Below are positions 50,701-61,646 of a DNA stretch of 64,000 nucleotides, in pieces. The stretch comes from Chondrosia reniformis. Taxonomy: Eukaryota; Porifera; Demospongiae; Chondrillida; Chondrillidae. The notes under the pieces were generated by a model that made no database searches, had not been told where the DNA came from, and saw only the letters and a program-made list of their open reading frames with translations. The stretch spans positions 5,580,001-5,644,000 of the forward strand of contig OX359194.1 of NCBI GenBank assembly GCA_947172415.1, given 5' to 3'. The position numbers were made by a program, and so were the translations under genes. How positions within the stretch are numbered: position 1 is the first letter of the stretch; each line of letters opens with the position of its first letter.

Positions 50701-53700
50701 GTTAGCATGTGGAGATGAGTAAGTATACCTAGGCTACATCTGTCTGTTAGCATGTGGAGATGAGTAAGTATACCTAGGCTACGTCTGTCTGTTAGCATGT
50801 GGAGATGAGTAAGTATACCTAGGCTACGTCTGTCTGTTAGCATGTGGAGATGAGTAAGTATACCTAGGCTACGTCTGTCTGTTAGCATGTGGAGATGAGT
50901 AAGTATACCTAGGCTACGTCTGTCTGTTAGCATGTGGAGATGAGTAAGTATACCTAGGCTACGTCTGTCTGTTGGCATGTGGAGATGAGTAAGTATACCT
51001 AGGCTACGTCTGTCTGTTAGCATGTGGAGATGAGTAAGTATACCTAGGCTACATCTGACTGTTAGCATGTGGAGATGAGTAAGTATACCTAGGTTACGTC
51101 TGTCTGTTAGCATGTGGAGATGAGTAAGTATACCTAGGCTACGTCTGACTGTTGGCATGTGGAGATGAGTAAGTATACCTAGGTTACGTCTGACTGTTAG
51201 CATGTGGAGATGAGTAAGTATACCTAGGCTACGTCTGTCTGTTAGCATGTGGAGATGAGTAAGTATACCTAGGCTACGTCTGTCTGTTAGCATGTGGAGA
51301 TGAGTAAGTATACCTAGGCTACGTCTGTCTGTTAGCATGTGGAGATGAATAAGTATACCTAGGCTACGTCTGTCTGTTAGCATGTGGAGATGAGTAAGTA
51401 TACCTAGGTTACGTCTGACTGTTAGCATGTGGAGATGAGTAAGTATACCTAGGCTACGTCTGACTGTTAACATGTGGAGATGAGTAAGTATACCTAGGCT
51501 ACGTCTGTCTGTTAGCATGTGGAGATGAATAAGTATACCTAGGCTACGTCTGTCTGTTAGCATGTGGAGATGAGTAAGTATACCTAGGTTACGTCTGTCT
51601 GTTAGCATGTGGAGATGAGTAAGTATACCTAGGCTACGTCTGTCTGTTAGCATGTGGAGATGAGTAAGTATACCTAGGCTACGTCTGTCTGTTAGCATGT
51701 GGAGATGAATAAGTATACCTAGGCTACATCTGTCTGTTAGCATGTGGAGATGAGTAAGTATACCTAGGCTACGTCTGTCTGTTAGCATGTGGAGATGAGT
51801 AAGTATACCTAGGCTACGTCTGACTGTTGGCATGTGGAGATGAGTAAGTATACCTAGGCTACGTCTGACTGTTAGCATGTGGAGATGAGTAAGTATACCT
51901 AGGCTACGTCTGTCTGTTAGCATGTGGAGATGAGTAAATATACCTAGGTTACGTCTGTCTGTTAGCATGTGGAGATGAGTAAGTATACCTAGGCTACGTC
52001 TGTCTGTTAGCATGTGGAGATGAGTAAGTATACCTAGGCTACGTCTGTCTGTTGGCATGTGGAGATGAGTAAGTATACCTAGGCTACGTCTGTCTGTTGG
52101 CATGTGGAGATGAGTAAGTATACCTAGGCTACGTCTGTCTGTTGGCATGTGGAGATGAGTAAGTATACCTAGGCTACGTCTGTCTGTTGGCATGTGGAGA
52201 TGAGTAAGTATACCTAGGCTACGTCTGTCTGTTAGCATGTGGAGATGAGTAAGTATACCTAGGCTACGTCTGTCTGTTAACATGTGGAGATGAGTAAGTA
52301 TACCTAGGCTACGTCTGTCTGTTAGCATGTGGAGATGAGTAAGTATACCTAGGCTACGTCTGTCTGTTAGTATGTGGAGATGAGTAAGTATACCTAGGCT
52401 ACGTCTGTCTGTTAGTATGTGGAGATGAGTAAGTATACCTAGGCTATGTCTGTCTGTTAGCATGTGGAGATGAGTAAGTATACCTAGGCTACGTCTGTCT
52501 GTTAGCATGTGGAGATGAGTAAGTATACCTAGGCTACCTCTGTCTGTTAGCATGTGGAGATGAGTAAGTATACCTAGGCTACGTCTGTCTGTTAGCATGT
52601 GGAGATGAGTAAGTATACCTAGGCTACCTCTGTCTGTTAGCATGTGGAGATGAGTAAGTATACCTAGGCTACGTCTGACTGTTAGCATGTGGAGATGAAT
52701 AAGTATACCTAGGCTACGTCTGTCTGTTAGCATGTGGAGATGAGTAAGTATACCTAGGCTATGTCTGTCTGTTAGCATGTGGAGATGAGTAAGTATACCT
52801 AGGCTACGTCTGACTGTTAGCATGTGGAGATGAGTAAGTATACCTAGGCTACGTCTGTCTGTTAGTATGTGGAGATGAGTAAGTATACCTAGGCTACGTC
52901 TGTCTGTTAGCATGTGGAGATGAGTAAGTATACCTAGGCTACCTCTGTCTGTTAGCATGTGGAGATGAGTAAGTATACCTAGGCTACGTCTGACTGTTAA
53001 CATGTGGAGATGAGTAAGTATACCTAGGCTACGTCTGTCTGTTAGCATGTGGAGATGAGTAAGTATACCTAGGCTATGTCTGTCTGTTAGCATGTGGAGA
53101 TGAGTAAGTATACCTAGGCTACGTCTGACTGTTAGCATGTGGAGATGAGTAAGTATACCTAGGCTACGTCTGTCTGTTAGTATGTGGAGATGAGTAAGTA
53201 TACCTAGGCTACGTCTGTCTGTTAGCATGTGGAGATGAGTAAGTATACCTAGGCTACGTCTGTCTGTTAGCATGTGGAGATGAGTAAGTATACCTAGGCT
53301 ACGTCTGTCTGTTAGCATGTGGAGATGAGTAAGTATACCTAGGCTACGTCTGTCTGTTAGTATGTGGAGATGAGTAAGTATACCTAGGCTACGTCTGACT
53401 GTTAGCATGTGGAGATGAGTAAGTATACCTAGGCTATGTCTGTCTGTTAGTGTGTGGAGATAAGTAAGTACAGTACGTATACCTAGGTTTACAGGCCTTT
53501 CTCAGCCTTCAGTATCTCTAACTTTCTGCTTTGTTGTTGGGTAGTTTTTCTTGTTTAAATGCTAATATATACATGACTGGATTATTCATACAGTAATAAT
53601 AGATCATTAACCACAACATTTCTTGTTTAAATGCTTATATGACAGCTTATAAACTAATAGCTTAAGAACGTTTATCAATTAGCTTTTGCCTTCCATATGT

Positions 53701-53969
53701 GTACTGTTTTTTATGCACATTTGTATTTATTCCCAACTGTATTATATATGACTATTTATATACAAGTACAAGTATACGTACATGTTTATCAGTGAATTTA
53801 TGTATCATTCTACATTTTGCTTTAAATACATTCTTTGGTTACCATAGCTTACTCTGTTTACAGGAGAGAAGATGTACGTGAAGAGGGGAAGAAGGGTCTG
53901 TCTCCAGCTGCACTGAAGAGAGGCACTTATCCTAATTTCAGTAAATTGGTGTCTTTTTTATCTGAAAAA
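44780..53969 (+). CDS. ECPAS: proteasome adaptor and scaffold protein ECM29 (ECPAS), N-terminal part
   Basis: Fifteen exons: 44780-44802, 44894-44922, 45042-45172, 45624-45740, 46411-46529, 46632-46784, 46884-47046, 47138-47235, 47822-48071, 48723-48887, 49574-49623, 49728-49794, 50043-50165, 50300-50403, 53864-53969. They join without a frame break into 566 codons. The product matches the N-terminal HEAT-repeat region of ECM29 (VERAFWQIALADSDEK, LAIQECLSMM, YASTVFPFDHVASRY, REDVREEG). ECM29 binds the 26S proteasome, links or stabilises core and regulatory particles and affects its location. The family is about 1,800 residues, so most of the protein is missing. The next exon was not found before the window end, so a long intron spanning the collagen-like genes, or a truncated gene, are both possible. 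Exon 14 gave rise to the minisatellite in the next intron. Confidence 0.85.
45751..45993 (+). repeat. ~240-bp interspersed repeat, copy in ECM29 intron 4
   Basis: Starts ATGAAAAATCTAAGATACCA, holds a long CTTT-rich pyrimidine tract ending in GGGTCAG, and ends CTGTGAATCCTTGG. Further copies lie at 47470-47710 and 54435-54676 in the same orientation, and fragments elsewhere. It has no clear terminal repeats, so the class is unknown. Confidence 0.8.
47329..47355 (+). other. degenerate hammerhead-like core
   Basis: CTGATGAAGATATCTGAATC followed by AAAATG. It resembles the better core at 59241-59267 but lacks the GAAAC. Confidence 0.25.
47470..47710 (+). repeat. ~240-bp interspersed repeat, copy in ECM29 intron 8
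   Basis: Nearly identical to 45751-45993 along its whole length, with small indels. Confidence 0.8.
48365..48519 (+). mobile_element. inverted-repeat element with hammerhead-like centre
   Basis: Arms of about 48 bases at 48365-48412 and 48467-48519 (AGCAACACTTAT against ATAAGTGTTGCT; AAAAGGTA against TACCTTTT). The centre at 48424-48450 reads CTGAAAGA, AGACC, TATA, GGTT, GAAACG. It is the clearest of the elements that join inverted arms to this core. It lies in ECM29 intron 9. Confidence 0.6.
49117..49199 (+). repeat. diverged fragment of the ~240-bp interspersed repeat
   Basis: Keeps the pyrimidine tract, TTGGTCAGACAGCTGTTTCT and GTGACCCTGGGAATCTTTGT with several changes. It lies in ECM29 intron 10. 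Confidence 0.55.
50373..53490. repeat. 69-unit 45-bp minisatellite derived from ECM29 exon 14 and its splice donor
   Basis: Units start at 50373 and repeat every 45 bases to 53433 ((53433-50373)/45 = 68 steps). The first unit is real coding sequence: GCTACGTCTGTCTGTTAGCA, TGTGGAGATGA, then the GTAAGT donor. Each unit repeats this exon end, a donor, and TATACCTAG, so each also offers an AG before the next exon-like part. Variants (GTTGGC, CTGACT, TACCTC, GTTAGTATG) recur in blocks. The 1049-codon minus-strand frame across it is an artefact of the 45-base period. Confidence 0.95.
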
Positions 53970-54049
53970 GTGGGTCTACCTTATTTGACATGTCCATTGT
54001 TTTGCATACTAAGTATTCACTTTTACAGTAAGTCATTATTTAATTGAAA

Positions 54050-55140
54050 CTCTATTACACCTACGTACACCCTTAGAAGAGTTATTAAACATTAAAAGGA
54101 CTTTAAACACGTTTGAATTTATGAAAATGTGGATACCATATAACAGCTGCACTTGAAAAAGGAGGATGGTCTATAAACTGTATTTTCATAGTTGAAAGTT
54201 GTCAACATTATGCCATTTTCTTAGACATACATATAATACCCATATTGCATCAACAATGTGAAAATAAAGATAATGTAAGCAACCCACACTTAGTTGTTAT
54301 ATTACCATTAATCCTTCCTAATTGTTGAACAATCATTATTATGTCTTACATATTGGTTTATTCTTACTTCAGATTGTTCATATTAGGTGATATACGTACT
54401 GTAAATGTAATACAGCTTCATACGCAATTATTATATGAAAAAACTAAGATACCATTTTCCTACATGCTATATGCCTATTCTGTAAAGGAGCCTATAGGGG
54501 AACTAAACCTGAAGAGAGCTTTGGATGAAGATACAGGAGTCTTTTCTTCCTTCTTTTCCCTTCTTTCATCTTCTTCTCCACTGGGTCAGCCAGCCGTTTC
54601 TGGGAATTCCACCCTTCATCCGTGATCCTGGGAGTCTTTGTCTTTTTCTTTATCTTGATCTTCTGTGAATCCTTGGCCTATATGTACTTTATTTATATAC
54701 GTATACATATTTGCAAATATCGGTGTCCGTTAAGCTGAAGTTAACTAAGCTTTTCTATTGTTCTTTGTAATTTTGATGATACTACGTAAGTATACAGAAG
54801 TGAAGGATCCAAGTACGTAATTCGAGTGTGAGGGTCATCCTCATGAATTATTTGAATTATTTTAACTCAATGTTTTTCTATATTGTATTACCCTTGTATT
54901 ATATACGTATACTTATGTATATAGTTGTAATTTTCTTTGTATGTCTATATTTTGTTGATAAGATAAGGATTATAACTTTCAGCTCATAGTTTCAGTTCAG
55001 GAGTTCATTTATGATTGATCTTCTGTTAGCTGTTTTACGTATATTGTAATATAAAACTCTGTCAATACTTGTAACAATATGGCAAAATTGGACTATTTTT
55101 ATAAAGTTTTACCAAGGAAGTAGTTAGAAGGTTTTTGTAA
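54050..55140. other. non-coding stretch after ECM29 exon 15
   Basis: Apart from the interspersed repeat at 54435-54676, I see no coding match, in particular not the ECM29 segment expected after LVSFLSEK. Confidence 0.5.
54435..54676 (+). repeat. ~240-bp interspersed repeat, copy downstream of ECM29 exon 15
   Basis: Nearly identical to 45751-45993. An open frame of 94 codons here is the repeat and not a gene. Confidence 0.8.
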
Positions 55141-55144
55141 TGGT

Positions 55145-55720
55145 TTAGTGTTTAATAAGTGTAAAGTTCAAGAATTTCCAAGTAGATATCTTCACCATCT
55201 CTCTCCTCACTTGCACAAAGCCTAACTTCAATGTCATCATCCGTTTCCATTGGAAGTTTTCTACAGAACCAAGGCATTCCAGGCTGACTACAGCAGTTAT
55301 TACTAGCTCCACAGCCTTCTCCATCCCAAAGTGGGTCAGTAATGAAAACATAGTTTTTATCATTATAAACTCCAGTATTCCCAGACTCACAGTAATAGTG
55401 ATCTCTTACAAATGATGGAGGAGCTGGTCCAGGGTATTTAGCACAGGGACAGTTTTCATTTGGGTAGTTATAATCATCAGAGAGTCCAACTGCATAAGTC
55501 CAAATGTGCTTACGGGGAAATCCATGAGTGATGGAAATACCATCCACATAGTAAGAGTTGATATCATCCGTTACTTGATATCATCAGTGTGAGGATAGTC
55601 AATGCTGCCATCTTGTAGGTCATATTCATCAAAGTAACAACTGGAGCAATTGTGGTGTTTTGGTGAAGGAGGACCACTTTTATAAGAAATGTCAAATCTA
55701 TGGTCACATATGTACATACA
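55145..55720 (-). pseudogene. deleted copy of the collagen-like gene
   Basis: On the minus strand the N-terminal leader (MTYKMAALT, about 55600-55620) runs directly into the C-terminal domain (from SYYVDGISITHG), with the Gly-X-Y part and about 230 residues missing and a TGA a few codons after the join. TTGATATCATC stands at 55558-55568 and 55575-55585, at the join. The C-terminal 131 codons (55152-55547) remain open and similar to the intact copies (NCPCAKYPGP, YYCESGN, DPLWDGEGCG). Confidence 0.8.
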
Positions 55721-56091
55721 TACTGTTTGGGGTTTATACTGAGTTTTTAATAATAAGTACAGTGATTCATTCTTGAAACTGAATCTAAACATAAGTATGT
55801 TCCTTCTCTAGATCATTAGCAGTCTATATCTTAAAGATTGTTGGCTGTATTATTTAGACCACTTTAAAATCAACGTCAAGAGTAACAGGCTGTTTACCTT
55901 ATTTTTTGTGTAAATATAGACTGCATTTAATTCTCAGTCTGTATCTGTATCTCTCATCAAAAATAATATTTTAATGTATTTTATTCTTAAATCTGCTGAT
56001 CATGAATATGTAATGTTCTCTTTTGTCACATACAACTAATGCAATGTGTAGATGGAGTAAATTTTAAATTAAACCAAAAAAGTGAGGAAGT

Positions 56092-56097
56092 TTTATT
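56092..56097 (-). terminator. polyadenylation signal, collagen-like copy 1
   Basis: AATAAA on the minus strand 20 bases after the stop codon. Confidence 0.6.
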
Positions 56098-56117
56098 TTG
56101 AATTGTTAGTCTAGTGT

Positions 56118-57233
56118 TTAGTTAATGTAGATTTCAAGAATCTCCAGGTAGATATCTTCATCATTGTATGATCCACCATTTCCACACAATCTAACTTCAA
56201 TGTCATCATCAGTTTCCATTGGAAGTTCTCTACAAAACCAAGGCATTCCAGACTGACTACAGCAGTTGTTACCAGCTCCACAACCTTCTCCATCCCAAAG
56301 TGGATCAGTAATGAAAATGTACTTTTTATCATTGAAAACTCCAGTATTCCCAGACTCACAGTAATAGTGATCTCTTACAAATGATGGAGGAGATGGTCCA
56401 GGGTATTTAGCACAGGGACAGTTGTTACCTGGATAGTTGTGATCATCAGAGAGTCCAACTGCATAACTCCAAATGTGCTTACGGGGAAATCCATGAGTGA
56501 TGGAAATACCTTCTACATAGTAAGAGTTGATATCATCCGTTCCTGATTGAAAGGCATCCATACTGTAGTATTGATATCCAACTGCCTGTCCACACACACG
56601 TTTGTATCTCTTTCCATATGTACTGAATACAACAGACACACATCCTGAACTAGGTCTGGCACAGAATTTTCTAGGAGAGGTAATCTGTCTATAAGGAGTG
56701 GGGCACTGTGCACTGGGTTGAGTCATGTTTATGTGGGCAACCCTCATCCATCCTCCCTTGACTCCACAATGCCATGTCTCCATATCACAATAGACCTGCC
56801 TTGTGTGCTGGACTCCATTGAGCTGAGCATACAACCAGTAGTATCCAGTGGCTGCTCCTGGATCACTTTGATAAATGTCCAGACAGCAGTTGGCAGGATT
56901 GCCAGATGATCTACCAATTGTTCCAGGAGAAGTAGTAGATTGATGTTGTTGTTGAGTGTAGTTTTGTAGAGTGTCAGTAAGAAGCTGTTTGAGTTGTTGT
57001 GTAATGTCATTCTTGAATTCCTTTGCTTGAGAATAGGAGATGTGGCCTGTTCCGGGAGGCCCAGGCATTCCATCCCTCCCATCTCTTCCAGGAGGTCCTT
57101 GTAGAAGAGTGCAAGTGTTCTCCTGATCAGTAGACTGTCTCTTTGCTCTTGAGAGAGGAAGGTCATTGATCAAGGCAATGCTGTAGTGGATCATCAGTGT
57201 GAGGACAGTCAATGCTGCCATCTTGTAGGTCAT
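56118..57233 (-). CDS. short-chain collagen-like secreted protein, copy 1
   Basis: 371 aa, no introns. The ATG at 57233 was chosen over 57317 because it begins a signal peptide (MAALTVLTLMIHYSIAL) conserved in all copies. RAKR at 29-32 is a likely furin site. Cys41 precedes five Gly-X-Y triplets (GPPGRDGRDGMPGPPG). A helical stretch (FKNDITQQLKQLL) may help trimerise. The C-terminal ~250 residues form a cysteine-rich domain with NCCLDIYQ, GYYWLYAQ, VYCDMETWHCGVKGGWMRVA, and a tail with NCPCAKYPGP, YYCESGN, CCSQSGMPWFC and DDIEVRLC. This resembles fibrinogen-related domain starts and a tail I associate with sponge and cnidarian matrix proteins. The role is extracellular matrix or lectin-like binding, inferred. 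Confidence 0.8.
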   Translation of the reverse strand: MTYKMAALTVLTLMIHYSIALINDLPLSRAKRQSTDQENTCTLLQGPPGRDGRDGMPGPPGTGHISYSQAKEFKNDITQQLKQLLTDTLQNYTQQQHQSTTSPGTIGRSSGNPANCCLDIYQSDPGAATGYYWLYAQLNGVQHTRQVYCDMETWHCGVKGGWMRVAHINMTQPSAQCPTPYRQITSPRKFCARPSSGCVSVVFSTYGKRYKRVCGQAVGYQYYSMDAFQSGTDDINSYYVEGISITHGFPRKHIWSYAVGLSDDHNYPGNNCPCAKYPGPSPPSFVRDHYYCESGNTGVFNDKKYIFITDPLWDGEGCGAGNNCCSQSGMPWFCRELPMETDDDIEVRLCGNGGSYNDEDIYLEILEIYIN

Positions 57234-58670
57234 ATTCGTCAAAATAACAACTGGAGCACTTGTGGTGTTTTGGTGAAGGAGGGCCACTTTTATAAGAAAT
57301 GTCAAATCTATGGTCACATGTACTGTTTGAAGTTTCTAAGTCTTTAATTAGGAAGTGACAATATATACCTCCTAACTCGATAAATACCATATTTCATGCT
57401 CCAAATAAATTGTAAATGTCATTTACTTACTTAGTATGGACTTTAAAATTCACTAATGCCATGTTTTCTAAAGGTTTAGATTACTACATAGGTCTATTGT
57501 ATAATGGTTTTTAAATATGTCTTTAATGTAAGTTGCAAGTAGTGTACTTGTGTTTTTAAGGTGATGCCTTTATCTTGTTATTTACTGAATGTAGATACCT
57601 TTGACTCTTAATGAGAATTGTATGCTCAATATACGTGTATACATACCTCAAACCTAGGATTACCTGAAGACAGTAGGCACAGGGGAATCAAATATCTATA
57701 CGTATAGCAAATTACAATGAATGATACTAGTGAACTATATTCCATAGTTCTTTATGATGGATTTTGTGGGCACACTCAGACATGTAGTGCAACTCTACTC
57801 TATACATTTGTAAGATTCTAATAATAAGATCTACTGGTGATCATTTTCAGCTAAGTGTGATAATGTATTGTGAAAAAAGCTGATATGTGTTCATATATCT
57901 CATTATGTGACTGTGGTACTGTGCCAACAATGGATTGTGTAAAGAAAGCTATATTAAATCACTTAATGCCACTTACAAGTGCACATCTTAATTGAAGCAT
58001 GTCCTAGGCAGACACAGAGATGTGGTATATAGCTGCATTAGCAGATAGTTATGCATTGTCTTATAATTCTGTATTTGTAGTAATGTATTAAATGTAATAT
58101 TTGATCTTATTGTGTAAGTATTCTTGCATCAGTTAACTTATGATTTCCTCTTACTGCTCTTGTCTGTTTATATGTCCTGATACACCAATCGATCAGAAGA
58201 AACCTCTGATCCTATTTTAATGGATTGTCTTGTTTATTTCCACTTCTTGGGCAGAGAATAATTTGTTTGTACGTGTATGTATGTAATTATTATTAAGAGG
58301 ACGACATAGAACATGCTCTTTCATTATTTCTCAGTGACAGAGCACTTTTTGCTTAAACCAGTCATCCTTGATTGAATTCCCAATCAATTCTTTAATATTT
58401 TGTTGTACCAATTACATGTGATTAAGGTATTCAAAAATATTCATAGTTAAGGAGCTTTAGAACTGTGAGCTATACCGGACTTAATATATACGTATGTGGA
58501 TATGAGGCACTAATGTTCACCTACAAGGATTACAGGTTGTTAACTTGTACGTACGTATGTACACAGCTACAGATTGAATTACTAGACTAAATTTCCCCCT
58601 TGCATGTATCTATTTATTAAATTACCTTTGAGCATCTGATTCAATAAGACTACTTGGATGCATAAATTAA

Positions 58671-58697
58671 ACGTTAAGACCCACTGGTCTTCATCAG
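58671..58697 (-). other. hammerhead-like core, degenerate
   Basis: Minus strand: CTGATGA, AGACC, loop, GGTCT, then TAACG in place of GAAAC. The five-base stem pairs fully. Confidence 0.35.
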
Positions 58698-59240
58698 TAG
58701 TGAATGAGGAGATATACAATAGAAGAGGGGTGGCATGAGATGAGTGATGTTTTTTTGCTCTGAAGATATTAAATTGTAATAAATATGATGGATAAGAGTG
58801 TTAAGGTGTTAATGAAGGTGTCATTTCAAATGTGGTCTACATGCCTTCCTGGATCCATGTTTAGACAAGGGTACTTTGTATTATTAAAACTTCTTTAATT
58901 TTCCTCCTTGTCTTGTTACCTTTTCCTTGAACTACTTTGGTATCTTCCCATGCGATCTCATGCATCGTCTCCTGTACATGGACTGCTAAAGAGTTGTTCT
59001 GGTTCATTCTTTTGAAAGCTATCTTGTGCTCATTCCCTTGTTCAGTAATGTTCTTGCATGTCTCTCCTTAATAGGTGTCTTGATCGTGGTTAGAAGAGAT
59101 CTCAGAGTGTTGGTAAAACTTTGTTCACTACTTTAACATTGAGGGTCTGACATGTTCTTTGCAGATTCTTGCTTAATCCTTTCACCCATGGAATGCAGAG
59201 GATGTACTCGTGCTCTCTTCTTGTATGATCTTGTTCATTG

Positions 59241-59267
59241 CTGATGAAGATATGCAGATTGAAACAT
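59241..59267 (+). other. hammerhead-like core
   Basis: CTGATGA, AGATATGCAGATT, GAAACATT. Both conserved strands of the core are present; the stem between them is weak. Confidence 0.4.
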
Positions 59268-59473
59268 TCAATTTCTATATGCACATAGTGTTGCACAGAG
59301 ATAATCAATTTTCTACTCTTATCATTTCATAAAAAATTATATATAATGGTATTGCGCTCTCATCAGCTTATGATATGAATATTTGTTGCATGTTTGTAAT
59401 GTTTTGTACAGTAAATACAGTGCAATTTTAATTGACAAAATTACAATGAAAATGTTATGTAATTCTATCACCA

Positions 59474-59479
59474 TTTAAT
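59474..59479 (-). terminator. variant polyadenylation signal ATTAAA, copy 2
   Basis: ATTAAA on the minus strand 10 bases after the stop codon, where copies 1 and 3 have AATAAA at 20 and 26 bases. It is the nearest candidate but is close to the stop. Confidence 0.35.
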
Positions 59480-59489
59480 GGTCTAGTGT

Positions 59490-60599
59490 TTAGTTAATGT
59501 AGATTTCAAGAATCTCCAAGTAGATATCTTCACTACCTCTTGCCTCACTTGCACAAAGTCTAACTTCAATGTCATCATCTGTTTCCATTGGAAATTCTCT
59601 ACAAAACCAAGGCATTCCAGACTGACTACAGCAGTTGTTACCAGCTCCACAGCCTTCTCCGTCCCAAAGTGGATCATTAGTGTAGACAATATTCTCATGA
59701 ACTCCAGTATTCCCAGACTCACAGTAATAGTGATCTCTTACAAATGATGGAGGAGATGGTCCAGGGTATTTAGCACAGGGACAGTTGTAATTTGGATAGT
59801 TGTGATCATCAGAGAGTCCAACTGCATAACTCCAAATGTGCTTACGGGGATATCCATGAGTGATGGAAATACCTTCTACGTAAAAAGAGTTGATATCATC
59901 CGGTACTCCTGCTTGAAAGGCATCCATATTATAGTATTGATATCCAACTGCCTGTCCACAGACACGTTTGTATCTCTTTCCATATGAACTGAATACAGCA
60001 GACACACATCCTGAACTAGGTCTGGCACAGAGTTTCCTAGGAGAGGTAATCTGTCTATAAGGAGTGGGACACTGTGCACTGGGTTGAGTCATGTTTATGT
60101 TGGCAACCCTCATCCATCCTCCCTTGACTCCACAATGCCATGTCTCCATATCACAATAGACCTGCCTTGTGTGCTGGACTCCATTGAGCTGAACATACAA
60201 CCAGTAGTATCCAGTGGCTGCTCCTGGATCACTTTGATAAATGTCCAGACAGCAGTTGGCAGGATTACCAGATGACCTACCAATTGTTCCAGGAGAAGGA
60301 GTAGATTGATGTTGTTCTTGAGTGTAGTTTTGTAGTGTTTCAGTAAGAAGCTGTTTGAATTGTTGTGTAATGTCATTCTTGAATTCCTTTGCTTGAGAAT
60401 AGGAGATGTGGCCTGTTCCGGGAGGCCCAGGCATTCCATCCCTCCCATCTCTTCCAGGAGGTCCTTGTAGAAGAGTGCAAGTGTTCTCCTGATCGGTAGA
60501 CTGTCTCTTTGCTCTTGAGAGAGGAAGGTCGTTGATCAAGGCAATGCTGCAGTGGATCATCAGTGTGAGGACAGTCAATGCTGCCATCTTGTAGGTCAT
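59490..60599 (-). CDS. short-chain collagen-like secreted protein, copy 2
   Basis: 369 aa, no introns, start at 60599 by homology with copy 1. Signal peptide (MIHCSIAL variant), RAKR, Gly-X-Y block and cysteine-rich C-terminal domain are all present. Differences cluster in the C-terminal part (AGVPDDINSFYVEG, and a shorter loop between YYCESGN and NDPLWDGEGCG) and in a few residues of the helical segment (QQFKQLLTETL). Differential binding by the variable loops is a guess. Confidence 0.8.
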   Translation of the reverse strand: MTYKMAALTVLTLMIHCSIALINDLPLSRAKRQSTDQENTCTLLQGPPGRDGRDGMPGPPGTGHISYSQAKEFKNDITQQFKQLLTETLQNYTQEQHQSTPSPGTIGRSSGNPANCCLDIYQSDPGAATGYYWLYVQLNGVQHTRQVYCDMETWHCGVKGGWMRVANINMTQPSAQCPTPYRQITSPRKLCARPSSGCVSAVFSSYGKRYKRVCGQAVGYQYYNMDAFQAGVPDDINSFYVEGISITHGYPRKHIWSYAVGLSDDHNYPNYNCPCAKYPGPSPPSFVRDHYYCESGNTGVHENIVYTNDPLWDGEGCGAGNNCCSQSGMPWFCREFPMETDDDIEVRLCASEARGSEDIYLEILEIYIN

Positions 60600-60689
60600 A
60601 TTCATCAAAGTAACAACTGGAGCATTTGTCTTGTTTTGGTGAAGGAAGGCCATTTTTATAAGAAATGTCAAATCTATATTTGGTCACAT

Positions 60690-61610
60690 GTTTACATTAT
60701 GTATAGTTTAGATCTATAGTTGTTAATTTGGAAGTGACAATAACTTCTAACCAAATCAATACCATTTTCAATTACCTATATAATATAGCATTCTTTTAAT
60801 GTATTACTTAGTGAGAACTTTAAGAAATCTGTATAGTTGTACATAATTACTGACTGTATAAACTGTTTGTTTTAAATTTTTGCAAGGTAAAAAGTAATGA
60901 TGATATAGTAATTATCTGTATGGATGTCTATTAATCATTTATGTACATGTTCTGATGTTCTGAGCTTGATTTTACTTCTTTATTTAGTTATCTTTTCTTT
61001 CTGAATGGGCCATTCACCAATTGGATTTTAAAATGTCTTTTTTATTGAAAGTTTGGATGGAAAGCATATAATTTTAGTAGTATAATATTCAATTGAGGGA
61101 TGTACCCTAATCCTGTAATATTATCAAACTTCTAAGAAGTGCAAGACACTTGTGAATAAATTCTTTTGGTTTAAGTAGAAGTAAACACTAGCTAGCCGTC
61201 TAATAATTAAACAATGCATTGTGTAAATAGAGCTTTCTTGTATCCCTTATTTATGTTCTACTTTAGCTTGTATCCTGTGAAGATTCTGAGATATAATAAC
61301 GTACATTGAATTTTACAGTCATTCATTTTTTGAATCTGAATCTGAACATGCAATTTAATTTCCTTCTCTAGATTTACAAGTAAAAACACTGAGTTTGGAC
61401 ATGATTATTGTCTGCTTTTGTTATAATAATCTGCATTAGAAATCCTCAGTCTGTAACTGTATCTCCCCTTAAAAATATTATTTGAATGTATATTGTTCTT
61501 AAGTCTACTGATCATGAATAATGTCACATACGTACTACATGATAACTGATGTAATATAAGGATATGTGTAAATTAATTTTTAGTTAAACCAATAGACCAA
61601 TAAAGTAGGG
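60690..61610. other. spacer between collagen-like copies 2 and 3
   Basis: No gene seen. The part at about 61440-61640 resembles 55920-56110, so the duplicated unit includes 3' flanking DNA. Confidence 0.5.
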
Positions 61611-61614
61611 AGGT

Positions 61615-61620
61615 TTTATT
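61615..61620 (-). terminator. polyadenylation signal, collagen-like copy 3
   Basis: AATAAA on the minus strand 26 bases after the stop codon. Confidence 0.6.
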
Positions 61621-61646
61621 TTGGAATTCGGTAGTCTAGTGTTTAG

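Larger units (their letters stand above)
57320..59470. other. spacer between collagen-like copies 1 and 2
   Basis: No gene recognised. It holds two hammerhead-like cores (58671-58697 minus, 59241-59267 plus). Confidence 0.5.

Noticed and set aside
50259-53408. A 1049-codon minus-strand ORF of 15-residue repeats
   Set aside because: The 45-bp minisatellite period is a multiple of three and one frame lacks stops, so the ORF is automatic. The unit derives from plus-strand ECM29 coding sequence.
50373-53490. CRISPR array
   Set aside because: The units are contiguous with no unique spacers and the setting is an animal intron.
54341-54625. 94-codon ORF that looks like a small protein
   Set aside because: It lies in the interspersed repeat, and the same reading occurs in the other copies with stops and shifts.
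57163-57390. Conserved upstream ORF overlapping the start of the collagen-like genes
   Set aside because: It is conserved in all copies, but so is the DNA of the whole region, and a signal peptide and domains exist only in the other frame.
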